Source: an uncultured Pelagibacteraceae bacterium | Lineage (GTDB): Bacteria; Pseudomonadota; Alphaproteobacteria; Pelagibacterales; Pelagibacteraceae | NCBI GenBank assembly: GCA_902598655.1 | Contig: CACKCQ010000003.1 | Span: 62,001 to 126,000, forward strand | DNA length: 64,000 bases | Direction of reading: 5' to 3' | In this document: piece by piece, positions 22,102 through 34,890 of the stretch | Numbering within the stretch: the stretch's first letter is position 1 | Layout: each line of letters opens with the position of its first letter | The notes under the pieces: model-generated | Seen by the model: the letters and a program-made list of their open reading frames with translations, nothing else | Told to the model about the DNA's origin: nothing | Databases searched by the model: none | Made by a program: the position numbers and the translations under genes

Positions 22102-22906
22102 TTTTTTCTGCAAACTTAAAATATTTTTTTGATATCTCATGGTCTGGCTTGCTTTCTACTATCGGCGAACCCAAATCTCCTTGCTTTCCAACTTCAGGAT
22201 CAATTGGTATTTCACCCATAAAATCTTTTTTAAATTCTTCAGCAGTCTTCTTGACACCTCCTTCACCAAAAATTGCATACTTCTTTCCATCATCTCCAAT
22301 GAAATGACTCATATTATCTATAAGTCCTAATATTTTTACTTTAAGTTTATCAAACATCCTTATTCCACGTTTAACATCCTGTAAGGCTATTTCTTGTGGT
22401 GTAGATATAATAATTACTCCATCCATGTTAATTTCTTGTGCAAAAGTCAATTGTGTATCTCCAGTTCCTGGGGGCATATCAACTATTAAAAAATCTAAAT
22501 TTTTCCACAAAACTTTTTGTGTAAAAGTTTTTATCGCAGAAATTACCATTGGACCACGCCAAATCATTGGAGTTTGCTCTTCTGTTAAAAATCCTATGGA
22601 CATACATTGAATTCCATATTTTAAAATTGGCTTTAAATTTTGCCCATCACTTTCAGGTTTTTCATTTATTGAAAATAATTTTGGAAGCGATGGTCCATAT
22701 ATATCTGCGTCAAGCAATCCGACATTTAAGTCGATTTTTTTTAATGCCAAAGCTAGATTTGAGGCAAATGTTGACTTTCCTACTCCTCCTTTTGCACTTG
22801 ATATTGCAATTGTAAACTTTGTTCCAATAATTGGGTTCCGTCTGAAGGTTTTTGGCTCAGTTTTTGCCTTTGTTGTGTCACTTAAACCTACTTTTTTTTC
22901 GTTCAT
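22082..22906 (-). CDS. mrp: Mrp/ApbC-type Fe-S cluster carrier P-loop ATPase
   Basis: [44 protein letters not shown]. Confidence 0.93.
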   Translation of the reverse strand: MNEKKVGLSDTTKAKTEPKTFRRNPIIGTKFTIAISSAKGGVGKSTFASNLALALKKIDLNVGLLDADIYGPSLPKLFSINEKPESDGQNLKPILKYGIQCMSIGFLTEEQTPMIWRGPMVISAIKTFTQKVLWKNLDFLIVDMPPGTGDTQLTFAQEINMDGVIIISTPQEIALQDVKRGIRMFDKLKVKILGLIDNMSHFIGDDGKKYAIFGEGGVKKTAEEFKKDFMGEIPIDPEVGKQGDLGSPIVESKPDHEISKKYFKFAEKIKSVYL

Positions 22907-22937
22907 AATTTACCATTATCTTGTTTTTACTAATAAA

Positions 22938-22955
22938 GACACTATATAGAGTGTC
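22938..22955. promoter_or_regulatory. dyad just upstream of hflK
   Basis: GACACT-ATATAG-AGTGTC, 6-bp perfect arms, between divergent mrp and hflK, 5 bp before the hflK ATG. Confidence 0.35.
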
Positions 22956-22960
22956 GTATT

Positions 22961-24052
22961 ATGAGTGATTTTAGAAATCAAAGCCCATGGGGATCACCTC
23001 CAGGAGGAGGTGGTAGTGGAAATGGTGGATTTAGAAAAGGTCCTACTCCTCCAAATATTGATGAAGTTATTAGTAAACTACAATCAATAATAAATAGATT
23101 TTTAGGTGGCGGTAAAGGCGGTGCTAAGCCAATAATAATTGGTCTAATAATTCTCCTAATTGTTTGGACTTTAAGTGGTCTTTATAGAGTTTTACCTGAT
23201 GAACAAGGCGTTGTATTAAGATTTGGAAAATTTGTTAAAACTACTCAACCTGGATTAAATTATCATCTTCCTTTTCCAATTGAAAATGTACTAACCCCTA
23301 AGGTTACAAAAGTTAATCGAATGGATATTGGATTTAGGTCAGAAAGAGATAGTGGATTTTCCTCAGGCGGAGTTGCAGATGTTCCAGAAGAAAGTTTAAT
23401 GTTAACAGGTGATGAAAACATAGTTAACATAGATTTTTCAGTATTTTGGGTAATTAAAGATGCTGGTAATTTTTTATTTAAAATTCAAGATCCAGAAGGA
23501 ACAGTTAAAGCAGCTGCTGAAACAGCAATGAGAGAGGTTATTGCACGATCTGATATTCAACCAATTCTGACTGAAGGTAGATCTCTCATAGAAGCTGATA
23601 CTCAAGAAATAATTCAAGAAATTTTAGATGAATACACAAGTGGAATTCAAATTACACAAGTTCAAACTCAAAAAGCCGATCCACCAGACCAAGTTATTGA
23701 TGCATTTAGAGATGTCCAGGCAGCTAGGGCGGACATGGAAAGATCTAAAAATGAGGCAGAAGCATACGCTAATGATGTGATACCAAGAGCACGAGGAGAA
23801 GCAGCAAAAATTCTACAAGCAGCAGAAGCTTACAAAAAAGAAGTTGTTGCTAAGGCAGAAGGAGAAGCAAGTAGATTTTTATCAATTTATAATGAGTATG
23901 CAAAAGCTAAAAAAGTAACTCAAGAAAGAATGTATCTTGAGACAATGGAAGAAGTATTAGCTGACATTAATAAAATAATAATCGACAAAAATTCAGGTGA
24001 AGGTGTAGTACCATATCTGCCATTACAAGAATTAAAGACAGGAACTAATTAA
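22961..24052 (+). CDS. hflK: FtsH protease modulator HflK
   Basis: Gly-rich N-terminus, TM segment, SPFH domain; precedes hflC. Confidence 0.95.
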   Translation: MSDFRNQSPWGSPPGGGGSGNGGFRKGPTPPNIDEVISKLQSIINRFLGGGKGGAKPIIIGLIILLIVWTLSGLYRVLPDEQGVVLRFGKFVKTTQPGLNYHLPFPIENVLTPKVTKVNRMDIGFRSERDSGFSSGGVADVPEESLMLTGDENIVNIDFSVFWVIKDAGNFLFKIQDPEGTVKAAAETAMREVIARSDIQPILTEGRSLIEADTQEIIQEILDEYTSGIQITQVQTQKADPPDQVIDAFRDVQAARADMERSKNEAEAYANDVIPRARGEAAKILQAAEAYKKEVVAKAEGEASRFLSIYNEYAKAKKVTQERMYLETMEEVLADINKIIIDKNSGEGVVPYLPLQELKTGTN

Positions 24053-24053
24053 A

Positions 24054-24923
24054 ATGAAAGCTGGAAAATTTTTATTACCAATAATAATACTAATAGTTGC
24101 AACAATCTACTTTTCAGTTTTTATAGTAAAAGAGGTTAATCAAGCCATAGTACTTCAATTTGGTGATCCTAAAAGAATTATATCAAAACCAGGAATTAAT
24201 TTTAAAATTCCATTCATACAAAACGTTGTATTCCTAGATAAAAGAATTTTAAATCTTGATACACCACCAGAAGAGGTCATTGCATCAGATCAAAAAAGAT
24301 TAATCGTTGATGCATTTGCAAGGTTTCAAATAATTGATCCTCTTAAATTTTATATATCTGTTGGAAATGAAAGAGTTGCAAGATCAAGATTGGCTACAAT
24401 TATAAACTCTAGAATAAGAAACGTACTTGGTCAGCAAGAACTACAAACACTTTTATCAGAAGATAGAACGAAACAGATGTCTCTAATTCAAGAAGGTGTA
24501 AACAATGAAGCAGAAAATTTTGGGATTAGTATCGTTGATGTAAGAATTAAAAGAGCAGATCTTCCTCAAGCAAACAGTGATGCAATTTTTAGAAGAATGC
24601 AAACTGAAAGGGAAAGAGAGGCAAAGGAATTTAGAGCAAAAGGTGCAGAGATGGCAGTAACAATTACCTCAACTGCTGACAAAGAAGTAACAGTTATACT
24701 TGCAGATGCACAAAAAAAATCTGAAATTATGAAGGGTGAAGGTGATGGTTTGAAAAATAAGATTTTTGCTGATGCCTTTGGACAAGATCCTGAATTTTTT
24801 GCATTTTATAGAGCTATGCAGGCATACCAAAAAGCTTTAATCGGCGGTGAAACTTCAATGATACTTTCACCAGACAGTGAATTTTTTAAATTTTTCGGAA
24901 ATATTGATCAAAAAGTAGAGTAA
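24054..24923 (+). CDS. hflC: FtsH protease modulator HflC
   Basis: SPFH protein with N-terminal TM; RMQTEREREAKEFRAKGAE. Confidence 0.95.
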   Translation: MKAGKFLLPIIILIVATIYFSVFIVKEVNQAIVLQFGDPKRIISKPGINFKIPFIQNVVFLDKRILNLDTPPEEVIASDQKRLIVDAFARFQIIDPLKFYISVGNERVARSRLATIINSRIRNVLGQQELQTLLSEDRTKQMSLIQEGVNNEAENFGISIVDVRIKRADLPQANSDAIFRRMQTEREREAKEFRAKGAEMAVTITSTADKEVTVILADAQKKSEIMKGEGDGLKNKIFADAFGQDPEFFAFYRAMQAYQKALIGGETSMILSPDSEFFKFFGNIDQKVE

Positions 24924-24928
24924 ATTTA

Positions 24929-25114
24929 ATGAGAGAATTGATCATCGCATTTGGTCTATTCCTTTTTATTGAAGGTATTCTTTACGCCATATTTCCATCA
25001 AAAATGAAAAATATGATAATGAAATTAAAAGAAGCCACTGACAATCAACTAAGAACTGGTGGATTAATATTTGCAGTGATTGGTTTTTTTATTATTTGGT
25101 ATTTAAAAAGATGA
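24929..25114 (+). CDS. DUF2065-like small membrane protein
   Basis: 61 aa, two TM segments, between hflC and degP, a known neighbourhood for this family. Confidence 0.75.
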   Translation: MRELIIAFGLFLFIEGILYAIFPSKMKNMIMKLKEATDNQLRTGGLIFAVIGFFIIWYLKR

Positions 25115-26514
25115 GAATCATAAAAATTTTATTAGTAATATTATTTTCAATTAATATTCAAAATACTACTAACGCAGCAAACATGCCTGCGTCTTTTGCT
25201 GATCTAGCTGAAAAATTAATGCCGTCAGTTGTAAATATCTCAACTACAACAACAGTAACCACAAGGTCTAATCCATTTCCGTTCGAATTTCCCCCAGGGT
25301 CTCCTTTTGAAGATATGTTCAAGGATTATGGTACTCCTCAAAAGAGACAGACAAGTGCCCTTGGATCAGGGTTTATCATTGATGAAAAAGGAATTGTTAT
25401 TACAAACAATCATGTAATCCAAGGTGCGGAAGATGTTTTTGTTAGAGTTAATGGTGAAAAAAATATAAAGGCAAAAGTAATTGGAGCTGATCCTGGTATG
25501 GATTTAGCAGTTCTTCAAATAGAGTCAGATCAAAAATTTACCCCAGTTAAATTTGGAGACTCTGATACAGCAAGAATTGGTGATTGGGTTATTGCAATTG
25601 GGAATCCATTTGGCTTAGGTGGAACAGTTACTGCAGGAATAATCTCAGCAAGAAACAGAAGTATTGGTCTTTCTAGATATGAAGATTACATTCAAACTGA
25701 TGCATCTATAAACCAAGGTAATTCAGGAGGACCATTATTTAATATGGATGGTGATGTAGTTGGAATTAATACTGCAATATTAGGTCAATCAGGTTCAATT
25801 GGAATTGGTTTTGCAATTCCCTCTAATAGTGCTCAAAAAGTAATTAATCAATTAATTGAGTTTGGTGAAACCAAAAGAGGATGGTTAGGTGTAAGGATCC
25901 AAACAGTCACAAAAGATATTGCAGATGTTGAAAAATTAGATGAACCAAGAGGGGCACTTGTTGCTAGTGTAGCTGAAAATAGTCCATCAGATAAAGGTGG
26001 AATTAAAGCTGGAGACATAATTTTAGAATTTGATGGCAAAAAAATTAATGAAATGAGTGAGCTTCCAAGAATAGTTGCAGAAACTGAAGTTGGAAAAAAA
26101 GTAAAATTAAAAGTTTGGAGAAACAAAAGAGAAATAACTAAGGAAATTATACTTGGAAGACTAGAAACATCTGAAGATTTTAAATCTCAAGGTTTAGTAA
26201 CTGAAAAACCTAAAGAAGATGCAATAGATGGATTGAAAATAAAAGTAAGATTGCTAAATAAAGATGATATTAGAGAAAGAAATTTACCAAAAAATACAAC
26301 AGGATTAGTAATCACAGAAATTGATAAAGATAGTCCAATTAATTATCTTCAAGTAAACAATATTATTGTTGAAGCACAAAAGAAAAAGATCAACACCATT
26401 GGAGATTTAGATAACATTGTAAAATTAGCTTTAAAAAGTAATGATAAAAGTTTACTTATTGCAATTTACAATAACAATAACCAAAGAAGATATATTGGTG
26501 TTAAACTAAATTAA
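25111..26514 (+). CDS. degP: DegP/HtrA periplasmic serine protease with PDZ domains
   Basis: Signal peptide from MRIIKILLVILF (start at 25111 preferred over 25096); ITNNHVI, DLAVLQI, GNSGGPLF triad motifs; two PDZ-like regions. Confidence 0.95.
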   Translation: MRIIKILLVILFSINIQNTTNAANMPASFADLAEKLMPSVVNISTTTTVTTRSNPFPFEFPPGSPFEDMFKDYGTPQKRQTSALGSGFIIDEKGIVITNNHVIQGAEDVFVRVNGEKNIKAKVIGADPGMDLAVLQIESDQKFTPVKFGDSDTARIGDWVIAIGNPFGLGGTVTAGIISARNRSIGLSRYEDYIQTDASINQGNSGGPLFNMDGDVVGINTAILGQSGSIGIGFAIPSNSAQKVINQLIEFGETKRGWLGVRIQTVTKDIADVEKLDEPRGALVASVAENSPSDKGGIKAGDIILEFDGKKINEMSELPRIVAETEVGKKVKLKVWRNKREITKEIILGRLETSEDFKSQGLVTEKPKEDAIDGLKIKVRLLNKDDIRERNLPKNTTGLVITEIDKDSPINYLQVNNIIVEAQKKKINTIGDLDNIVKLALKSNDKSLLIAIYNNNNQRRYIGVKLN

Positions 26515-27434
26515 TGGACCTAAAGTCCAAAATAATTCTTATTTCAGGACCAACAGCATCTGGAAAATCAAAATTCGCTATTCAGCTTGCAAAAAAAATT
26601 AATGGTGAAGTAATAAATGCAGATAGTATGCAAATATTTAAAGAATTAACATTTCTTACTGCAAGACCAAAGGTAAATGATTTAAAAAATATAAAACATC
26701 ATTTATATGGATTTAAAAGTGTAAAGGATAATTATTCTACAGGAAATTGGCTTAACGACGCAAAATTAAAAATTAATAATATTAAGAAAAAAAATAAAAT
26801 TCCAATTCTTGTTGGTGGCACTGGTTTGTATTTTAAAGCACTTATAGATGGTATAGTTAAAATCCCAGATATTCCACTTATTATTCGAAATAGAATAAGA
26901 AAAAAACAATCAAAAATAGGACAAAGTAAATTTTATTCTGACCTTATTAAACTAGACCCACTTTGCAAAAAAAAAATTAACAAAAATGATACACAAAGAT
27001 CAATAAGAGCCTATGAAGTTAAAAAGTTTACAAATAAATCTTTGTTTGATTGGTATAATGAAACATATTCTGATTTTACTCAGGACAGTTTCATAAAGTT
27101 AATTATCGATTATCCTAGAGATAAGTTAATTGAAAGAATTTCCTTAAGGACAAATGAAATTTTGAGAGATGGGGCAATTAAAGAGGCTGAGAGGTTTTAT
27201 AAATTAAGAGTGAAGAAAGATTTATCGTCTAATAAAGTCATTGGTTTAAGTGAGATTAAAGAATATCTTGATAAAAGAATAGATCTCTGTGAACTAAAAG
27301 AAAAAATATCAATAAAAACAAGGCAATATGCCAAGAGACAATCTACTTGGGCAAGAGGCCAGATGTCTGATTGGCAAAAAATAAAATTTAATAGACTTGA
27401 AACATTTTTAAAAAAATTTCCTAAATCTACATAG
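26514..27434 (+). CDS. miaA: tRNA dimethylallyltransferase
   Basis: ISGPTASGKSKFAIQLA; VGGTGLYFKALIDG; TRQYAKRQSTWARGQ. Confidence 0.96.
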   Translation: MDLKSKIILISGPTASGKSKFAIQLAKKINGEVINADSMQIFKELTFLTARPKVNDLKNIKHHLYGFKSVKDNYSTGNWLNDAKLKINNIKKKNKIPILVGGTGLYFKALIDGIVKIPDIPLIIRNRIRKKQSKIGQSKFYSDLIKLDPLCKKKINKNDTQRSIRAYEVKKFTNKSLFDWYNETYSDFTQDSFIKLIIDYPRDKLIERISLRTNEILRDGAIKEAERFYKLRVKKDLSSNKVIGLSEIKEYLDKRIDLCELKEKISIKTRQYAKRQSTWARGQMSDWQKIKFNRLETFLKKFPKST

Positions 27435-27475
27435 ATAGCTTGACCTTTTAGCACAACTTCAGCTAGATTGTCTGA

Positions 27476-29242
27476 ATGTCAAAATTATACTCAGGTGCTG
27501 AAATTGTATTTAAGTGTATGGAGGATCAAAATGTTGATCATATTTTTGGTTATCCAGGAGGTGCAGTCCTACCAATTTATGACGAATTACAGAATTTTAA
27601 ATCAATCAAACATGTTTTGGTTAGGCATGAACAAGGTGCTGGTCATGCAGCAGAAGGATATGCAAGATCATCAGGTAAGCCTGGTGTTATTTTAGTAACT
27701 TCAGGTCCAGGTGCAACAAATGTAGTTACAGCTTTGACTGATGCGTATATGGATTCTATTCCACTAGTTTGTATTTCTGGACAAGTTCCAACTCATTTAA
27801 TTGGCACAGATGCATTTCAAGAATGTGATACAACTGGAATAACCAGACCTTGCACTAAACATAATTGGTTAGTCAAAGATATAAATGATTTAGCTGAAAC
27901 AATACATAAAGCATTTGAAGTAGCAACTACTGGTAGACCAGGACCAGTTTTAGTTGATATACCAAAAGATATTCAGTTTCAAAAAACAAAATATAAAAAA
28001 CCTAGAAAAGAAAATAAATTAAACGGTAAATCTCATAATCATTTTAATCAAAATAGTATTGATCAGTTAATTGATTTAATGAGCAAATCTTCAAAACCTA
28101 TTTTTTATACCGGTGGAGGAGTGATTAATTCTGGACCTAAGGCTAGTGAACTTTTAAGAGAACTTGTTTATGCAACAGGTTTTCCTATTACATCAACATT
28201 ACAGGGATTGGGGTCTTTTCCAGGTGATGATAATCAATTTTTGGGCATGTTGGGTATGCATGGAACCTATGAAGCAAATAATGCAATGCACGATTGTGAT
28301 TTAATGATTAATATTGGGGCACGTTTTGATGATAGGATAACAGGAAAAATAGATGAATTTTCTCCAAATTCCAAAAAAGTTCACATTGATATAGATCCAT
28401 CATCTATTAATAAAAATGTTAAAGTTGATTTAGCTATTGTGGGAGATGTAAAAACTGTTCTTTCATCTACTTTAAAAAGTTTAAAACAAAAAAAATCAAA
28501 ATTTTTAAAATCAAATAAACAAAAGACTTCCAAGTGGTGGGAAAAAATTCAAAAATGGAGGTCGGTAAGATCTTTAGATTATATTGGAAGTGAAGAGACT
28601 ATAAAACCTCAGTATGCTATTGAAAGATTATATGAATTAACTAAAGATAAAGATTCCTATATTACAACTGAGGTAGGACAGCATCAGATGTGGGCTGCAC
28701 AACATTATAAATTTAACAAACCAAATCGTTGGATGACATCTGGTGGTTTAGGTACAATGGGATATGGTTTACCAGCTGCAGTGGGTGTACAAGTTGCTCA
28801 TCCAAAAAAATTAGTTATTGATATTGCAGGAGAGGCTTCAGTATTAATGACAATACAAGAAATGTCTACAGCTGTACAATATAACCTTCCAATTAAAATA
28901 TTTATATTGAATAATCAATACATGGGTATGGTTAGACAGTGGCAAGAACTTTTACATGATAAAAACTATTCTGAAAGTTATACTGCTGCTCTTCCAGATT
29001 TTGTTAAATTAGCAGAAGCGTATAACTGTGTTGGTATAAGAGCAAAAACACCAGAAGAGTTAGACGATAAAATTATTGAAATGTTAAATACAGATAGACC
29101 TGTAATTTTTGATTGTATGGTTGATAAAGTAGAAAATTGTTTTCCAATGATACCATCAGGAAAGCCTCATAATCAGATGATTTTAGGACCAAAAGACCAA
29201 GATAGTAAGAAAATTACTGGTAAAGGTAAGTCCTTAGTTTAA
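27476..29242 (+). CDS. ilvB: acetolactate synthase large subunit
   Basis: GYPGGAVLPIYDEL; RHEQGAGHAAEGYAR; TPP motif region; followed by ilvH. Confidence 0.97.
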   Translation: MSKLYSGAEIVFKCMEDQNVDHIFGYPGGAVLPIYDELQNFKSIKHVLVRHEQGAGHAAEGYARSSGKPGVILVTSGPGATNVVTALTDAYMDSIPLVCISGQVPTHLIGTDAFQECDTTGITRPCTKHNWLVKDINDLAETIHKAFEVATTGRPGPVLVDIPKDIQFQKTKYKKPRKENKLNGKSHNHFNQNSIDQLIDLMSKSSKPIFYTGGGVINSGPKASELLRELVYATGFPITSTLQGLGSFPGDDNQFLGMLGMHGTYEANNAMHDCDLMINIGARFDDRITGKIDEFSPNSKKVHIDIDPSSINKNVKVDLAIVGDVKTVLSSTLKSLKQKKSKFLKSNKQKTSKWWEKIQKWRSVRSLDYIGSEETIKPQYAIERLYELTKDKDSYITTEVGQHQMWAAQHYKFNKPNRWMTSGGLGTMGYGLPAAVGVQVAHPKKLVIDIAGEASVLMTIQEMSTAVQYNLPIKIFILNNQYMGMVRQWQELLHDKNYSESYTAALPDFVKLAEAYNCVGIRAKTPEELDDKIIEMLNTDRPVIFDCMVDKVENCFPMIPSGKPHNQMILGPKDQDSKKITGKGKSLV

Positions 29243-29790
29243 TGCCTAATTCAAAGTCAGCGTATAGTTTTTCAAATAAGAAAGAAAAATTTGATACACA
29301 TATTATAGTTGTTTGGGTGGACAATGAAGCTGGTGTTTTGGCTAGAGTAGTCGGTCTATTTTCTGGCAGAGGTTATAATATTGAGTCTCTAGCAGTTGCC
29401 CAAGTTGATGAAAAGTTAAAGATATCAAGGATAACAATTGTAACTACAGGAACACCACAAGTTGTTAATCAAATTAAACTTCAATTAAGAAAACTTGTGC
29501 CTGTTCATAAAGTTGCAGATTTTAAAAGAGAAGATAAAGCAGTCATTTTTAAGGAGATGGCATTATTTAAAATTGTTGGTTCAAATAATAAATTAGAGGG
29601 TGCATTGAAAGCTTGTAAAAAATATAATCCTGTATTACTAGACAAAACAAAAAAATCGAATGTTATTCAAATAACAGCCTTAAGACGAGAAGTAGATAAA
29701 ATGTCAAAAGATTTAAAAAAATTTGGATTGGTGAGTGTTTCAAGAACAGGAGCCGTAGCTATGACAAGAGGTGCAGATATATTTAAATAA
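29242..29790 (+). CDS. ilvH: acetolactate synthase small subunit
   Basis: ACT domain NEAGVLARVVGLFSGRGYNIESLAVA. Confidence 0.96.
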   Translation: MPNSKSAYSFSNKKEKFDTHIIVVWVDNEAGVLARVVGLFSGRGYNIESLAVAQVDEKLKISRITIVTTGTPQVVNQIKLQLRKLVPVHKVADFKREDKAVIFKEMALFKIVGSNNKLEGALKACKKYNPVLLDKTKKSNVIQITALRREVDKMSKDLKKFGLVSVSRTGAVAMTRGADIFK

Positions 29791-29798
29791 TTAATTAG

Positions 29799-30830
<1,032 letters not shown>

Positions 30831-30914
30831 TTTGATATTAAAATTAGGTTAAATTACCCAATTTATTTTGCAATCTGAACGAGAGCATGTATTATGCTCG
30901 AGCAAAAAAATACA

Positions 30915-33525
<2,611 letters not shown>

Positions 33526-33530
33526 ATATT

Positions 33531-34367
33531 ATGTCAACAGAAACGAGTAGAGATGACTTTATAATTGCTATTCGTTCAGCATTTCTAAAAAAAGGAAATA
33601 GACAAAAGTTTTCTTTATTCACTTTATTAGTAATATCCATTTTAGTTCTATCTTTAGAATATTTTAAAACTGGTCCTGTGAACAAATTTAGATCTTTAAC
33701 AAAAGATATTATATTTAGAGGATCATATGTTGTATCTAGCCCATTTAAATATGTTAAAGATAAATATTATCTTTTTCAAGATCATATGAGTATGTATGAA
33801 AAGTTTTCAGTTTTAAGAGATAAGGACCTTGATCTTGACTCACTGAGAAAAGAAGTTGATTTTTATAAATCAGAAAATACTCTTTTAAAAAAATTGATAG
33901 ATGAAAGGGATCTTTTTTCTGAAGAATATATGTTAACTAAGATTTTATTGGATAAACAAAGTCCTTATTTAAAGTCTTTGATTATTAACAAAGGTCAAAA
34001 AAATGGAATTAAATTAGGATCAGCTGTTAAAGACAGGCTATATTACATTGGCAAGGTTGTGAATGTTAACTATTTAAGCTCAAGAGTGTTACTCGCTAAT
34101 GATCTTAATAGCAAAATCCCAATCATTATAGAGCCAAGTGGTATAAATGCAATACTCTCTGGTAATGGAAATGATGAATATGCGGAACTAGAATACCTGC
34201 CAAAAGATAATCAAATAAAAGAAAATGAAGTTGTTTATACCTCTGGATCAGACGGCACAATTCCAGCATCAATCCCTGTTGGAAAAATAATTATTCAAGA
34301 AAATAAAAAGTATGTGGAGTTTTTTAGTAACTTAAATCAACTAAATTATGTGCAGGTAAATAAGTAA
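33531..34367 (+). CDS. mreC: rod shape-determining protein MreC
   Basis: N-terminal TM, coiled coil, MreC beta-domain style; synteny. Confidence 0.93.
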   Translation: MSTETSRDDFIIAIRSAFLKKGNRQKFSLFTLLVISILVLSLEYFKTGPVNKFRSLTKDIIFRGSYVVSSPFKYVKDKYYLFQDHMSMYEKFSVLRDKDLDLDSLRKEVDFYKSENTLLKKLIDERDLFSEEYMLTKILLDKQSPYLKSLIINKGQKNGIKLGSAVKDRLYYIGKVVNVNYLSSRVLLANDLNSKIPIIIEPSGINAILSGNGNDEYAELEYLPKDNQIKENEVVYTSGSDGTIPASIPVGKIIIQENKKYVEFFSNLNQLNYVQVNK

Positions 34368-34368
34368 A

Positions 34369-34890
34369 ATGGCTAGAGGAGATATAAAACTTTACCAATT
34401 TTTATTAAATAGTTTTCCAATTATTTTATTATTTTTCTTTGCTTTGACAGGCTACTCGTTTTCATTCAATATTTTCAAAATTGCTATATCTTTTAATTTT
34501 ATTCACTTAATCGTTTTTTATTGGGTTTTAAGAAAGCCCGAAATGCTTGGTTACGGTCTTATTTTTTTTGCAGGTGTGATTAATGATGTTGTACAAAACC
34601 TACCAATTGGAGTTTCATCAATAAACTATCTTTTACTTTGTGTAATTGCATCTTTTTTCAGGACAAGAACTCTAGTTCCTAATTTAATATATGATTGGAT
34701 ACTATTTTTTATAGCAATATTAATTGTCAGCTCAATTCATTTTACAGTACTAGCTATTTTCTTTGATGGAAATATTAGTTACGGGACTTTAATGTCAACC
34801 GCCTTTTTTTCATTTTTAATTTATCCTGCAGTGGCAAAATTATTTAATCAAATTTATTTACTAGGTTTAAAACAAAAAAATGTTGAATAG
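34369..34890 (+). CDS. mreD: rod shape-determining protein MreD
   Basis: Multi-TM protein between mreC and mrdA. Confidence 0.85.
   Translation: MARGDIKLYQFLLNSFPIILLFFFALTGYSFSFNIFKIAISFNFIHLIVFYWVLRKPEMLGYGLIFFAGVINDVVQNLPIGVSSINYLLLCVIASFFRTRTLVPNLIYDWILFFIAILIVSSIHFTVLAIFFDGNISYGTLMSTAFFSFLIYPAVAKLFNQIYLLGLKQKNVE

Noticed and set aside
27468-27695. 75-aa + ORF overlapping the start of ilvB
   Set aside because: Out-of-frame with strongly supported ilvB coding sequence; no independent evidence.
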